From Bryobacterales bacterium (GTDB lineage: Bacteria; Acidobacteriota; Terriglobia; Bryobacterales; Bryobacteraceae): a stretch of DNA of 64,000 nucleotides. Positions within the stretch are counted from its first letter, which is position 1; each line of letters begins with the position of its first letter. A program made the position numbers and the translations under genes. This document shows positions 26,189 to 34,964 of the stretch, piece after piece. The notes under the pieces were generated by a model. It was not told the DNA's origin, did no database searches, and worked only from the letters and a program-made list of their open reading frames with translations. The DNA lies in the NCBI GenBank assembly GCA_026954325.1, contig JAIXKK010000198.1:62001-126000 (forward strand), in the 5' to 3' direction.

Positions 26189-26223
26189 ACCTCAGGTTAC
26201 TCCGCGCGCCGGTTGAGCCGCTG

Positions 26224-27483
26224 TTAGTGATGCCAGGGGCTGTCCCCGTTTCCCATCAACCGGCGCCGGATCATGTCGAGGGCGGTCTGCGTGGCCAGCA
26301 CGCGAATGCGATGGCGATCTCCGGCAAACTGAAAGCGCCGGACGAGGCAGCCGTCTTTGTCGGCGACGCCAATGTAGACGGCGCCCACGGGCTCGGTCTC
26401 GCCGCCTTGTCCAGGCCCGGCCACCCCCGTGATGGAGACTGCCAGCGAGGCGGGGGACCGGGCGAGGGCCGCGCACGCCATCGCGCGGGCCACCGGTTCA
26501 CTGACGGCTTTGTGCTCGCGCAGCAACTCGGGATCGATGCCGAGAAGAGCAGTCTTGGCTTCGTAGCTGTAAGTTAGGAAGCCGCCGGCGAAATAGTCCG
26601 AGCTGCCCGCCACGGAGGTGAGTCTTTCCGCCAGCATCCCGCCGGTGCAACTTTCGGCAACGGCGACTTTCATGCCACGGCCGCGCAGCAGTTCGCCGAC
26701 GGTGACTTCGAGGGGGTTGCCGTTGCGGGAGTACAGTCTGTCCCCGAGCAACTCTTCGATCGGAGTTCCCACTTCGCGCAGGAGCGCCTCGGCTTCCCCT
26801 TCCGTGTGGCAGTGGGCGCGCAAATGGATCTGGATATCGCCCGCCGCGGCGAGGATGGTCGTCGCCGGGTTGGTGTACTGGCGGTAAACCGGGGCGATCA
26901 ACTGGTCGAGGTCGGATTCCGGCATACCGGCCACGCGATAGAAGCGCGCCCGGATGACCTGCGCGGGGAGAAGTTGATCGAGCCTGGGCAAACATTGCGA
27001 TTCGAACATCGCCTTGAGTTCGTATGGAGGGCCCGGGAGCATAACGATGTGGCTGCCTTCATGCTCCACCCACATTCCGGGCGCGGTTCCACGGGCGTTG
27101 GGAATCACCTCCGCGCCTTCCACCACATAGGCCTGGCGCTTGTTGACTTCGGCCATGGCGCGATTCATGCGTTGGAACCGCTGCGCGATAGAGGCGCAGA
27201 TCTCCTCGTTGAAAACAAGCGAGCGGCCGCAGTATGAGGCGACAGCTTCCCGCGTGAGGTCGTCCTCGGTGGGACCGAGCCCGCCGGATAGAATCAACAA
27301 TCGCGCGTGCGAGAGCGCGTAATGGATCGCGTCCACCAACTGATGACGGTCGTCCCCGACGACCACTTTGAAGACGACTTCCACTCCCCTTGCGTTTAAT
27401 AACTCAGTCAGAAAGAGCGAGTTGGTGTCCACTCTCTGTGGCGTGAGCATCTCACTGCCGACGGCGATGATGGCGGCATCCAT
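26224..27483 (-). CDS. cinA: CinA-like protein: MoaB/Mog-type domain plus nicotinamide-nucleotide amidase
   Basis: 419 residues, full length. The N-terminal MoCF-like domain (COG1058) shows AIIAVGSEMLTPQRVDTNS and LSGGLGPTEDDLT; the C-terminal amidase domain (PncC) shows VAVAESCTGGMLAERLT and SITGVAGPGQGG. The C-terminal domain deamidates nicotinamide mononucleotide for NAD salvage, and the N-terminal domain is linked to ADP-ribose pyrophosphatase activity. It is the last gene of a minus-strand run with rimO, yacG, pgpA and a propeller protein; pgpA-cinA proximity is common in bacteria. Confidence 0.9.
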   Translation of the reverse strand: MDAAIIAVGSEMLTPQRVDTNSLFLTELLNARGVEVVFKVVVGDDRHQLVDAIHYALSHARLLILSGGLGPTEDDLTREAVASYCGRSLVFNEEICASIAQRFQRMNRAMAEVNKRQAYVVEGAEVIPNARGTAPGMWVEHEGSHIVMLPGPPYELKAMFESQCLPRLDQLLPAQVIRARFYRVAGMPESDLDQLIAPVYRQYTNPATTILAAAGDIQIHLRAHCHTEGEAEALLREVGTPIEELLGDRLYSRNGNPLEVTVGELLRGRGMKVAVAESCTGGMLAERLTSVAGSSDYFAGGFLTYSYEAKTALLGIDPELLREHKAVSEPVARAMACAALARSPASLAVSITGVAGPGQGGETEPVGAVYIGVADKDGCLVRRFQFAGDRHRIRVLATQTALDMIRRRLMGNGDSPWHH

Positions 27484-27495
27484 GGTATGTGCGCT

Positions 27496-28521
27496 CTAAG
27501 ACGGCAGAAAACCCTGGATCCCCACGTCGACCCGGAACAACGCGTTGTTCGTCGCAACGATCATCGCCTTGGAAGGAGTGAAAGCGAGGCCGGCAATGTT
27601 CGGTCCGGAGAGGAACAACTCGGCTCTCGCGTCGGGATCGATCTTCACGACGCCTTTCCGTCCGCCCATCGAGGCGGCGACGTACAGATGGCCCTCGGCG
27701 TCGAAGGCAAGGCCCTGGGGCCTTCCGAGGCCGCGATAAAAGACCTCCGACTCCCCCGCGGGATTGATGCGATGGACGGAATCGAAACTCGATGTCGTGG
27801 GGCCCGTAACGTAAAGGCTGTTGTCGGGACCAAAGGCGAGGTGGTAAGCCGCGATGGAGGGTTCCACGGTACAGAACACGTAGATCTGCCGCTGACGGCT
27901 GATCTTGAAGATTGTCCCGCTGCGGTCGCCCACGTACAGATTCCGGTCGTGGTCAAAGGCCATGCCGGTGGCTACACCCATCCCTTCCACGTAAACCGCC
28001 ATGTCCCCGCTTGGCGTCACCTGATAGACAATCCCGTCATAGCGGCTGCTGACGTAGAGCACTCCCTCGTCATCCAGGACAAGGCCGGTAGCGTTCATGA
28101 TGTCAGTGACCAGGGGTTTCATCTCGTAATTCACGTCGATGCGATAGACGGAGACCGGCGTCTTCTGGCCGCGTGATCCGCTAAAGGTGGTGTAGACATT
28201 GCCGAAATTGTCCACGGCGGGATTCGCGACGGGATGTACGCTGTCGGCGATCTGGACGCCAATGCCGCAATGCCAGGACGAACTCGACGTGAGCCCGCAT
28301 TCCACCACCATATCGCCGGTGGAAACGCCCTCCGGCACGCGCGCGATCACGAACGAGTTGGACCCGATCACAATGGGCGCCTGAACGTCCCCAAGAAGAA
28401 CGCGGGGACGGTTAATTTTGGCCAGGTTGCGGCCCCGAATCTGAAACTCGCCGCCGGGGATGGCCGCGATGGGGCTGACCTGGTTAATTTCCGGACGATC
28501 GGAATCCTTGAAGATTGCCAT
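27496..28521 (-). CDS. IPT/TIG domain plus NHL-type beta-propeller protein
   Basis: 341 residues from ATG at 28521, two bases after the pgpA stop. An IPT/TIG immunoglobulin-like domain (about residues 9-80, NQVSPIAAIPGGEFQIRGRNLAKI) precedes a six-bladed NHL/SMP-30-like propeller with repeats such as NFGNVYTTFSG, DDEGVLYVSSRYDG, DHDRNLYVGDRSG, GPDNSLYVTGP and DAEGHLYVAAS. There is no signal peptide, so it is probably cytoplasmic. It is placed inside a housekeeping operon, between pgpA and cinA. Ligand or enzymatic role is unknown. Confidence 0.75.
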   Translation of the reverse strand: MAIFKDSDRPEINQVSPIAAIPGGEFQIRGRNLAKINRPRVLLGDVQAPIVIGSNSFVIARVPEGVSTGDMVVECGLTSSSSWHCGIGVQIADSVHPVANPAVDNFGNVYTTFSGSRGQKTPVSVYRIDVNYEMKPLVTDIMNATGLVLDDEGVLYVSSRYDGIVYQVTPSGDMAVYVEGMGVATGMAFDHDRNLYVGDRSGTIFKISRQRQIYVFCTVEPSIAAYHLAFGPDNSLYVTGPTTSSFDSVHRINPAGESEVFYRGLGRPQGLAFDAEGHLYVAASMGGRKGVVKIDPDARAELFLSGPNIAGLAFTPSKAMIVATNNALFRVDVGIQGFLPS

Positions 28522-28523
28522 GG

Positions 28524-28994
28524 TTAATAAAGATTGAAACACCCTGCCAGGAATAAGACAAGCGCGGCGTAGACGCCCGCCATAATGTCATCAGCCACGA
28601 TACCGAATCCGCCCCCCAATGACTCGAGTTGGCGGACGGGCGGCGGCTTGCGAATATCGAACAGACGAAACAGGAGAAAAGCACCCAGGACACTCTTCCA
28701 ATTGAGGGTGGTTGCACCGGCGAGAGAGAGCCACTGACCGAGCACTTCATCCACAACGACGATTTGCGGGTCTTTCAGGTTCCGTTCGCGGGCGACAATT
28801 CCGCTGGCGGCAATCGCCGGTGCGGTAAGCAGGGCGGCGGGGAGAACCAAAGTCCAAGGCGCGAGGCCGGTAAGGGAGAGAACAGCCCAAGCCGGGAGTA
28901 AGGCTCCGAGCGCGCCGGCCGTGCCGGGGGCCTTCGGCGCGAACCCGCAACCGAACCACGTCGCCAGCATAGTGGCTGGACCGCTAGTCCTCAT
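28524..28994 (-). CDS. pgpA: Phosphatidylglycerophosphatase A
   Basis: 156 residues from ATG at 28994 (an upstream frame to 29069 exists but overlaps yacG fully). Motifs are GFAPKAPGTAGALGA, the acidic VVDEVLGQW and GIVADDIMAGVYAAL near the end, with three to four hydrophobic segments. It removes phosphate from phosphatidylglycerophosphate in the inner membrane to make phosphatidylglycerol. Its start overlaps the last codons of yacG by 11 bases. Confidence 0.85.
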   Translation of the reverse strand: MRTSGPATMLATWFGCGFAPKAPGTAGALGALLPAWAVLSLTGLAPWTLVLPAALLTAPAIAASGIVARERNLKDPQIVVVDEVLGQWLSLAGATTLNWKSVLGAFLLFRLFDIRKPPPVRQLESLGGGFGIVADDIMAGVYAALVLFLAGCFNLY

Positions 28995-29148
28995 CCTGCT
29001 CCGGCTTGGGATTACTCGAGATAGGAGTGGATATGATGTAGCCTTCCGATGCCCATTCGCCAAGGTCAATCAGCTTGCAGCGCTCGCTGCAGAAAGGCAT
29101 GTAGGGGGCGCCAAACGGAATCTCCTTCTTGCAGATGGGACACTTCAT
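28984..29148 (-). CDS. yacG: DNA gyrase inhibitor YacG-like zinc protein
   Basis: A 54-residue protein starting MKCPICKKEIPFG and continuing PYMPFCSERCKLIDLGEWASEGY. The four cysteines C-x2-C...C-x3-C form the YacG zinc site, and ERCKLIDLGEWASE is the family signature. YacG binds GyrB and inhibits supercoiling. The ATG overlaps the rimO stop (ATGA), and the end overlaps the pgpA start, so the three genes are tightly coupled. It is short enough to be missed by gene finders with a 60-codon cutoff. Confidence 0.85.
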   Translation of the reverse strand: MKCPICKKEIPFGAPYMPFCSERCKLIDLGEWASEGYIISTPISSNPKPEQDED

Positions 29149-30560
29149 ACGCGCCGCAAGGATGCCTCCGGACCGCGGGAGCGGAGGATGGGAAACAGCG
29201 AAGCGGGAGCAGCAGGCGGTTCTTCCGGGGCAGCATCGACCAAGCCGCCGGCCAGGTCATAGTCATGGGCTTCGGTAACGCGCATCCGCCGGATCTGACC
29301 CGGTTTGAGCGCCGTACCGTTGTCGTCATTGATATAGCAAATCCCGTCGATCTCCGGCGCCTGTCCGGCCGTTCGCGCCACCCAAAGGAGTTCCGTCTCC
29401 GGAGACGGCCCTTCCAAAAGCACGGGGATTTCCGCCCCAAGCATTTCACGGTTGTGCCTGCGGGAGATCCTGCGCTGCAAGGCCATGAGGCTCCGCTTGC
29501 GATTGTACATCTCCCGCTTGCCCACCTTGCCCTCCAAATGGAAACTCTTGCTGGTTTCTTCATCGGAGTAGGTGAAGACGCCGACGCGATCCAGATTCGC
29601 GGCCTCGACAAATTGAGCGAGTTCGCGGAATTCCGCTTCCGTTTCACCGGGAAATCCCACAATAAAACTGCTGCGGATGGCCACGCCGGGAATGGTGGCG
29701 CGGATGCGCTCGAGCAACTTCAGAAAGATGTCTCCGCCGGCCCCGCGCTTCATTCGCTTCAGGACACCGGCGCTTGCATGCTGCAAAGGCATGTCGATGT
29801 ATTTAACCAGCGCCGGGTGCGATGCGATCGTATCGAGCAACTTCTGGGTAACCTTGTTCGGATAGGCGTAGAGGAACCGCACCCATTTCGGATAGGGAGT
29901 CTCGATGCCCGCGAGCCGCTCGAGCAGCGCCGCCAATCCGTCCTTCAGACCCAAATCGTCCCCATAGCAGGTAGTGTCCTGCCCGATCAGATTGATCTCC
30001 CGGACACCTTGGGCGAACAAGCGCGTAGCTTCCGCGATTACCGATTCGAAACGGCGGCTGCGAAACTTGCCGCGGAACTGCGGGATCACACAGAACGTGC
30101 AGGGATGGTCACAGCCTTCCGCGATCTTGATATACGCGTAATGCCGCGGCGTGGATAGCATACGCGGTGTCTGGTGATCATACAGATAGGCCTGGAAGGG
30201 GTTGGCGGTGGATTCACCGCTCTCGCACAGGCCGGCGATCGAGCCGATTTCGTTGGTGCCGATAACATGGTCGACGTCCGGGATGTTCTTGCGGATCTCA
30301 TCGCGGTACCGCTCCACCAGGCACCCGGCGACAATCAGTTTCTTTACGTTGCCGGTTTTCTTGTACTCCGCCATCTCGAGGATGGTGTCGACGGACTCCT
30401 GCTTGGCTGGATCAATGAAACTACAAGTGTTTACAACAATGATCTCGGCCTCGTTGGGATTTGGCGTAAGTTCATGGCCATGAAGGGCCAACTGGCCCAT
30501 CATCACTTCCGAGTCGACAAGATTTTTGGGGCAACCGAGACTGACGAAACCTACTTTCAA
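29145..30560 (-). CDS. rimO: Ribosomal protein S12 methylthiotransferase
   Basis: 471 residues: MTTase N-terminal domain with FVSLGCPKNLVDSE, VNTCSFI and VAGCLVER (three cluster Cys), a radical-SAM domain with EGCDHPCTFCVIP, and a C-terminal TRAM-like domain. The combination GCPKNLVDSE matches RimO rather than MiaB. It thiomethylates an Asp of ribosomal protein S12. The C-terminal 40 residues after the TRAM part are a low-complexity Pro/Ala tail and not typical. It is the first gene of the rimO-yacG-pgpA-propeller-cinA run. Confidence 0.92.
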   Translation of the reverse strand: MKVGFVSLGCPKNLVDSEVMMGQLALHGHELTPNPNEAEIIVVNTCSFIDPAKQESVDTILEMAEYKKTGNVKKLIVAGCLVERYRDEIRKNIPDVDHVIGTNEIGSIAGLCESGESTANPFQAYLYDHQTPRMLSTPRHYAYIKIAEGCDHPCTFCVIPQFRGKFRSRRFESVIAEATRLFAQGVREINLIGQDTTCYGDDLGLKDGLAALLERLAGIETPYPKWVRFLYAYPNKVTQKLLDTIASHPALVKYIDMPLQHASAGVLKRMKRGAGGDIFLKLLERIRATIPGVAIRSSFIVGFPGETEAEFRELAQFVEAANLDRVGVFTYSDEETSKSFHLEGKVGKREMYNRKRSLMALQRRISRRHNREMLGAEIPVLLEGPSPETELLWVARTAGQAPEIDGICYINDDNGTALKPGQIRRMRVTEAHDYDLAGGLVDAAPEEPPAAPASLFPILRSRGPEASLRRV

Positions 30561-30622
30561 GGGAAAAACTCTTGCTTCAGGATAGCACTCCGGCAGGACA
30601 GGTGGAGGCGGGCTCCAATAAT

Positions 30623-30650
30623 AACGGCCACCCCCGAAAGGGTGGCCGTT
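30623..30650. terminator. Rho-independent-type hairpin downstream of the PEP-CTERM gene
   Basis: A perfect 11-bp stem, AACGGCCACCC with GGGTGGCCGTT around a 6-base loop, is followed on the minus strand by a TTATTATT stretch. It lies between the PEP-CTERM gene end (30672) and the rimO start (30560), so it would end the PEP-CTERM transcript. Confidence 0.75.
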
Positions 30651-30671
30651 TGCGGAGAAAGTCTTGCAGTT

Positions 30672-31439
30672 CTATTGCTTGCGGCGCGTGTACAGCCCCA
30701 GGCCGATCAATCCCGCCGCGAGGAGAGTGGATGTCGCGGGCTCAGGAATCTGCCCCTCGTTGTCGTTAGCCGTGGCGGACGTGATGTTCACCCGCAGACC
30801 GCTGGGATTGTTACCCGGCCCGCCGTATACGAGGTTATACACGACAAAATCAAGGTTCACAGTCCCGCCGCTATAATTGCCACTGATCGAGACGGGAGAG
30901 AGACTGCCGGCCGCCTGACCGGCGTTGCCGGAACTAGCTACCGGAGTTCCGTTCAACAGAATTCCTGAAGAAAGCGTACTCGTCGAATTCCGGTTGTTGT
31001 CGCTGAGCCAGCCCAAGTTAATCGTGTAGGAGCCGGAAGACAGCCCCAAAAGCGACAGGTTAAACGTGAGGCGGTAGATATACGCCTCTGTGTCACTCGC
31101 GGGCATACTTTGATTCTGGTTCGCGTTAGGCGCGATCCACTTCGAACTGGAGTCGTTGGCGAGCCATGATCCCGTGCTTAACGGAAATTGGCTGCTCAGT
31201 ACTACGAAAGTCGAGGGCCCGAGTCCCGATCCGGTTGGGGTCCCGACCAGGGTGTAGTGCCCATCCGCCGTGCCGTCGGCAAGCAGCACATTGCTGTTGT
31301 TGACGCCTGTGCTGTAAACGCAAGCGCCGGCGTTGGCCGCGCATCCCGCGCCCGTCGCCCCGCTGAAATCATATGTCGCTCCGTAGCTCACTGTCGAGAA
31401 CAGGGCTACAAACGCACTTCCTAGAGCCAGTCTAAACAT
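30672..31439 (-). CDS. PEP-CTERM sorting-domain exported protein
   Basis: 255 residues with a signal peptide (MFRLALGSAFVALFSTVSYG), an Ser/Thr/Asn-rich beta-strand body and a C-terminal PEP-CTERM tripartite signal: IPEPATSTLLAAGLIG followed by a short basic end (YTRRKQ). Such tails are recognised by exosortase for release to the surface or extracellular matrix; no exosortase gene is in the window. GGAGGA precedes the ATG by 5 bases. The hairpin at 30623-30650 probably ends transcription. The ligand or structural role is unknown. Confidence 0.85.
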   Translation of the reverse strand: MFRLALGSAFVALFSTVSYGATYDFSGATGAGCAANAGACVYSTGVNNSNVLLADGTADGHYTLVGTPTGSGLGPSTFVVLSSQFPLSTGSWLANDSSSKWIAPNANQNQSMPASDTEAYIYRLTFNLSLLGLSSGSYTINLGWLSDNNRNSTSTLSSGILLNGTPVASSGNAGQAAGSLSPVSISGNYSGGTVNLDFVVYNLVYGGPGNNPSGLRVNITSATANDNEGQIPEPATSTLLAAGLIGLGLYTRRKQ

Positions 31440-31602
31440 TGTTCCTCCGCACCATTGTTAAATATGGCCAGACTCATAGTATCAAGGTCATCCCCCAAAC
31501 TCAAGAAAAATCTGCTAAAGTACCACATGTTTTTCGATCTCCCCAGGACCTAAGGGTTCTGGCAAAGCTAGCCTCGGGAAAACCCCCGATCATGTTCCCT
31601 CA

Positions 31603-34479
31603 CTAGTAGGGACGTAGTACCGTTACTACTACCGAATCCGAACTCTGGGCCCGCGCGAGCGACCGTACCTGGACCACATTCAGCCCCGGCCTGACCAGGT
31701 TTTCCGGAATCTGGGCGGAAATCTGGTTCGGAGAGGCCTGGAGCAGCGGCAACGCTACGTCATTGAATACCACGCAAGACCCGCCAAGAATCGCCGGAGG
31801 AGGCAAGGTGTCCGCCACCGCCGGGGTGGCCAGGTTCTGACCGGTTACGGTGATGAACGACCCGGGCTTGAAATTGGAGGCCCCCGTTTCCGAGTTTACA
31901 ATCCCCCTTGCGCCGCCGGTTATGCTGGGGCGCGTATTGCTTCCTGCCTGCGTGGTTGGAATCACCGAGAGTCCGGAAATAGTGATAGCGTAAGCGGTTC
32001 CCTTGGAATCCACCACCATTTGCCGGGGAGGAACGTTCGAGCGCTGCGTCCCGAAGACTCCAGTGACCGGATTCTCGGGGACTATCCCGATCAGAGAGTC
32101 TGTATTGACTCGAACATCCAGTGCTTCCAGTGTGGTACGCACCTCATCCCGCGTGACCGAGGTGATGTTTTGCCGCACAGGGGTAGTCAAACGCAGGAAA
32201 ACCGACTCGTTCAACGCCGCCGTCGCGGCGATATTGCGCTCCCCTCCACTCACCACGGTCTGGGAAGGCGGTTGGCCGGGACCCGGAGATGGTCCCACCT
32301 GGATGGTTCCTGGCCGCTCGGCGCCGCCGATGACCGTGAGCGAGGAGTTGAGAATCAGACCATTCGCCATGTAGTAAGCAGAGCCGGTGGATGCCGAGAG
32401 GGATCCATAGTAGCTCTGAATCGGATTGGTGAACAACTGGCGCTGAGAAGTGTAGGTATCGATCAGGGCGTTGTAGAGGTATGCCGTGCCATTCCCCGCC
32501 AGCGTGAAAATGTAATCGTAGCCAGGAGTCGCCAGCATCATCTGGGGGGCCGGAATCGTGGTGGGAACAATGGTATTGGCGCTGCCCGTGGGGCGAAGCG
32601 TAGCCGTACCGGCCACCACCTTCCACTGCGTGCCGTTGCTCATGATGAACTGCAACCCCGAAAGACCATACGCAAGCGTAGCCGGCGCCGTGATCGCCGC
32701 ATTGCCCGCGCGGGGAATCGGCGGAAACTCCACCTGCCCGACCTCACGCCCTAAGTCCAGGTCAACGATAGAGATCGATTCCCCACCGGCATTTCCCACA
32801 TACATCGTGGCGCCGTCCGTGGCGATCGCCATCTGATGAGGAAGTTGGCCCACCGGAATTGGATTCAAAAAGCGCTGGTTCTTCGTGTCAAACACCTCGA
32901 TCCGGTTGTAGCCCGAGTTGGCGATGTATAGACGGCTTCGGTACTCGTCCAGAGCCAAGTCCCGAATCCCCTCGGTGGTGCTGTTCGGCGTGGTGGGAAC
33001 GGCGAATATCTGGCCGCGCTGGTCCGAATTCCGATAGTTCATGTAGATCCGGATGGTGTTGGGAATGTTGATCGCTTCGAGCGATGCCAGGCTGACATTG
33101 ATAGGAGTCCCCGCATTCGTGGCGGCGCCCGTATATAGGTTGGTCCCGTATTGCCTCGTAACGCCGGAGCGGCCGGGTTCCATGACAAACGTGACCGTCG
33201 AGGGGGCCACGCCACTCGAGATCTGTGCAACCAGCGCCGCCCCCAGGTTCGGCACGCTGAAGGTCAGTTTCCCCTTTCCTAAATTGTTGATCCGGACGGC
33301 TGCCCGCGCGATCCCCTTGTTGCATTCATCCACCGCCAGGAAGACCTGGGTGGTTTCCGGTTGAAGGATCGGATAGTCATATAGGGTGGATAGCGGCAGG
33401 GAGATCATGCCCGACTCGGACAAGCCGAAGGCATTGGCCCCATCCGAAGTGATCACCATCTTCGCCACAATGCTTTCCGGAATCTTGATTCCGAGTCTTA
33501 CGCTCAGGTTTCGAGGGTCGGAGATGAGAAGGGTCGAGGCCTGGGGCCGTGTCGCCGGTTGGGTGAAAGGAGCGGCGTTAAAGGCGGAATATAATGTGTC
33601 GCCATCCGCCGCAAAAGCACTGCCGCCTACGTTCTGCAAGGTGTTGAAGCTTCCACTGAAGAGAAACGGCATGTTCGCCGGAGATTGCTGGGCCACGGCG
33701 TCAAGCGATTGGGTGTCGTAAAGTGTAAACCCCGCCATGAAGCGGGAGCCGTCAGGAGACATGGAAAGCGTGGTGGATTGTCCGCTGACGGTGCGCGTCT
33801 TGAGGATGGCGCCCGAAAGCGATTCGTAGAGAAAAACAACCGTCTGTGTATTGTTGTTGACGGTGCTGAGGCCGACGATAAACCGGCCGTCCGGCGTGCG
33901 AATGAGTTTTCCGCGGAAACTGGTGATGATGCGGGTGAGCACGGTGGGAATTCCCGTGGGGGTGGGAGGAGGGGGAGGGAACTGGACCGGCTGAACCTGA
34001 TTCTGCTGGACCTGGGTGGGGTCAAATGTGAGCAGCGTGTTGTTCAGGTTGTTCGATCCCGTGCCTTCGGTGGTGATCAGGACCCGGCCGTCCACGCCAA
34101 CCTCAACACCTTCAGGCTTGGCGGGCAGGGTCACGGTTTGGGCGGTCAGGTTGGTGTTCAGATCCACGACGGTGAGCGTCGAGGTTCCGTTGTTGCTGAC
34201 ATAAAGGTATGCGGCGTCCATGGAGATGGCGGCCGCCAGAGGTTGAAGGCCAGTGGGGATGGAACCGACGATATTCTTTTCGTTGTAATCGTAGATGTCG
34301 ACGCGGTTCGCGCTGGTATTCACAAGATAGAGACGTCCGCGAGTCTCATCCAGAACGATGTCGGACGGGGTTCCGCCCAACTGGACGACCGCTCCGAATG
34401 TCGCCCCCACCGATTGCGCACGCGCCGGGAAAGAAAGCAAAACGGACAAGACAGTTGCCGCCAACACACGCTGCATCAT
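31603..34479 (-). CDS. Large exported beta-propeller protein with Solibacter-type C-terminal domain
   Basis: 958 residues from Met at 34479, which gives a signal peptide (MMQRVLAATVLSVLLSFPARAQ). The body has YVTN-type propeller repeats, for example DETRGRLYLVNTSANRVDIYD, MDAAYLYVSNNGTSTLTVVDL, DEYRSRLYIANSGYNRIEVFD and DGATMYVGNAGGESISIVDL, with other domains between. The last about 90 residues (GSFITVTGQNLATP..., GGSCVVFNDVALPLLQASPNQISAQIP) match the C-terminal domain common in Solibacter exported proteins (TIGR03437-like). It is probably extracellular or surface attached; the role is unknown. Confidence 0.8.
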   Translation of the reverse strand: MMQRVLAATVLSVLLSFPARAQSVGATFGAVVQLGGTPSDIVLDETRGRLYLVNTSANRVDIYDYNEKNIVGSIPTGLQPLAAAISMDAAYLYVSNNGTSTLTVVDLNTNLTAQTVTLPAKPEGVEVGVDGRVLITTEGTGSNNLNNTLLTFDPTQVQQNQVQPVQFPPPPPTPTGIPTVLTRIITSFRGKLIRTPDGRFIVGLSTVNNNTQTVVFLYESLSGAILKTRTVSGQSTTLSMSPDGSRFMAGFTLYDTQSLDAVAQQSPANMPFLFSGSFNTLQNVGGSAFAADGDTLYSAFNAAPFTQPATRPQASTLLISDPRNLSVRLGIKIPESIVAKMVITSDGANAFGLSESGMISLPLSTLYDYPILQPETTQVFLAVDECNKGIARAAVRINNLGKGKLTFSVPNLGAALVAQISSGVAPSTVTFVMEPGRSGVTRQYGTNLYTGAATNAGTPINVSLASLEAINIPNTIRIYMNYRNSDQRGQIFAVPTTPNSTTEGIRDLALDEYRSRLYIANSGYNRIEVFDTKNQRFLNPIPVGQLPHQMAIATDGATMYVGNAGGESISIVDLDLGREVGQVEFPPIPRAGNAAITAPATLAYGLSGLQFIMSNGTQWKVVAGTATLRPTGSANTIVPTTIPAPQMMLATPGYDYIFTLAGNGTAYLYNALIDTYTSQRQLFTNPIQSYYGSLSASTGSAYYMANGLILNSSLTVIGGAERPGTIQVGPSPGPGQPPSQTVVSGGERNIAATAALNESVFLRLTTPVRQNITSVTRDEVRTTLEALDVRVNTDSLIGIVPENPVTGVFGTQRSNVPPRQMVVDSKGTAYAITISGLSVIPTTQAGSNTRPSITGGARGIVNSETGASNFKPGSFITVTGQNLATPAVADTLPPPAILGGSCVVFNDVALPLLQASPNQISAQIPENLVRPGLNVVQVRSLARAQSSDSVVVTVLRPY

Positions 34480-34604
34480 AGATTCGAAAAAGCCGGAATT
34501 TGGAATTGCCAACCTGCACACCAATCCGCTAGTCTAAACCCTTCCGGTTCCCGGAAGTTGCATTCCGCCGCAACAAATCGAAGGAAGGTGGGTTAAACAG
34601 AGTC

Positions 34605-34964
34605 TTGTCAAAGATCAGAGTGCGCAACGTCAGCAGGGAGACGCTGCTCGCCGAAGCCGCCACCGTAGCGGACACGAGTGCCAAGCGGAGAACCGGACTG
34701 CTGAAACACGAGTCTCTTCTGCCTGGTGATGGTTTATGGATTGTGCCCTGTGAAGCCGTGCACACGTTTGGGATGAAGTTCGAAATTGACGTCATGTACC
34801 TGAGCAAGTCTCGCAAAGTACTGAAGATACGGGAGCGCATGCCGAAGAGGCGGATCTCCGCCTGTCTGCGGGCTCATTCGGTGCTGGAGTTGCCGGCGGG
34901 CATGGCGGAAGCCACCTCCACTCAGGTGGGTGATGTGTTGGAATTCGAGAAACTTCCGTCATGA
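34605..34964 (+). CDS. DUF192 family protein
   Basis: 119 residues starting at TTG 34605; the start is uncertain because no ribosome site lies at the right distance. The COG1430 landmarks are KRRTGLLKHESLLPGDGLWIVPCEAVHTFGMKFEIDVMYL and the C-terminal ELPAGMAEATSTQVGDVL. The family is a small beta fold of unknown function, often exported or membrane linked; no signal peptide is seen here. It overlaps the TPR lipoprotein start by four bases (ATGA), placing it as the first gene of the Tad operon. Confidence 0.8.
   Translation: MSKIRVRNVSRETLLAEAATVADTSAKRRTGLLKHESLLPGDGLWIVPCEAVHTFGMKFEIDVMYLSKSRKVLKIRERMPKRRISACLRAHSVLELPAGMAEATSTQVGDVLEFEKLPS

Noticed and set aside
31574..31589. Short hairpin TCGGG/CCCGA downstream of the propeller gene
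   Set aside because: Only five pairs and no T run, so a terminator is not claimed.
32020..34596. Long plus-strand frames opposite the propeller protein
   Set aside because: Shadows of the repeat-rich gene; no ribosome sites or domains.
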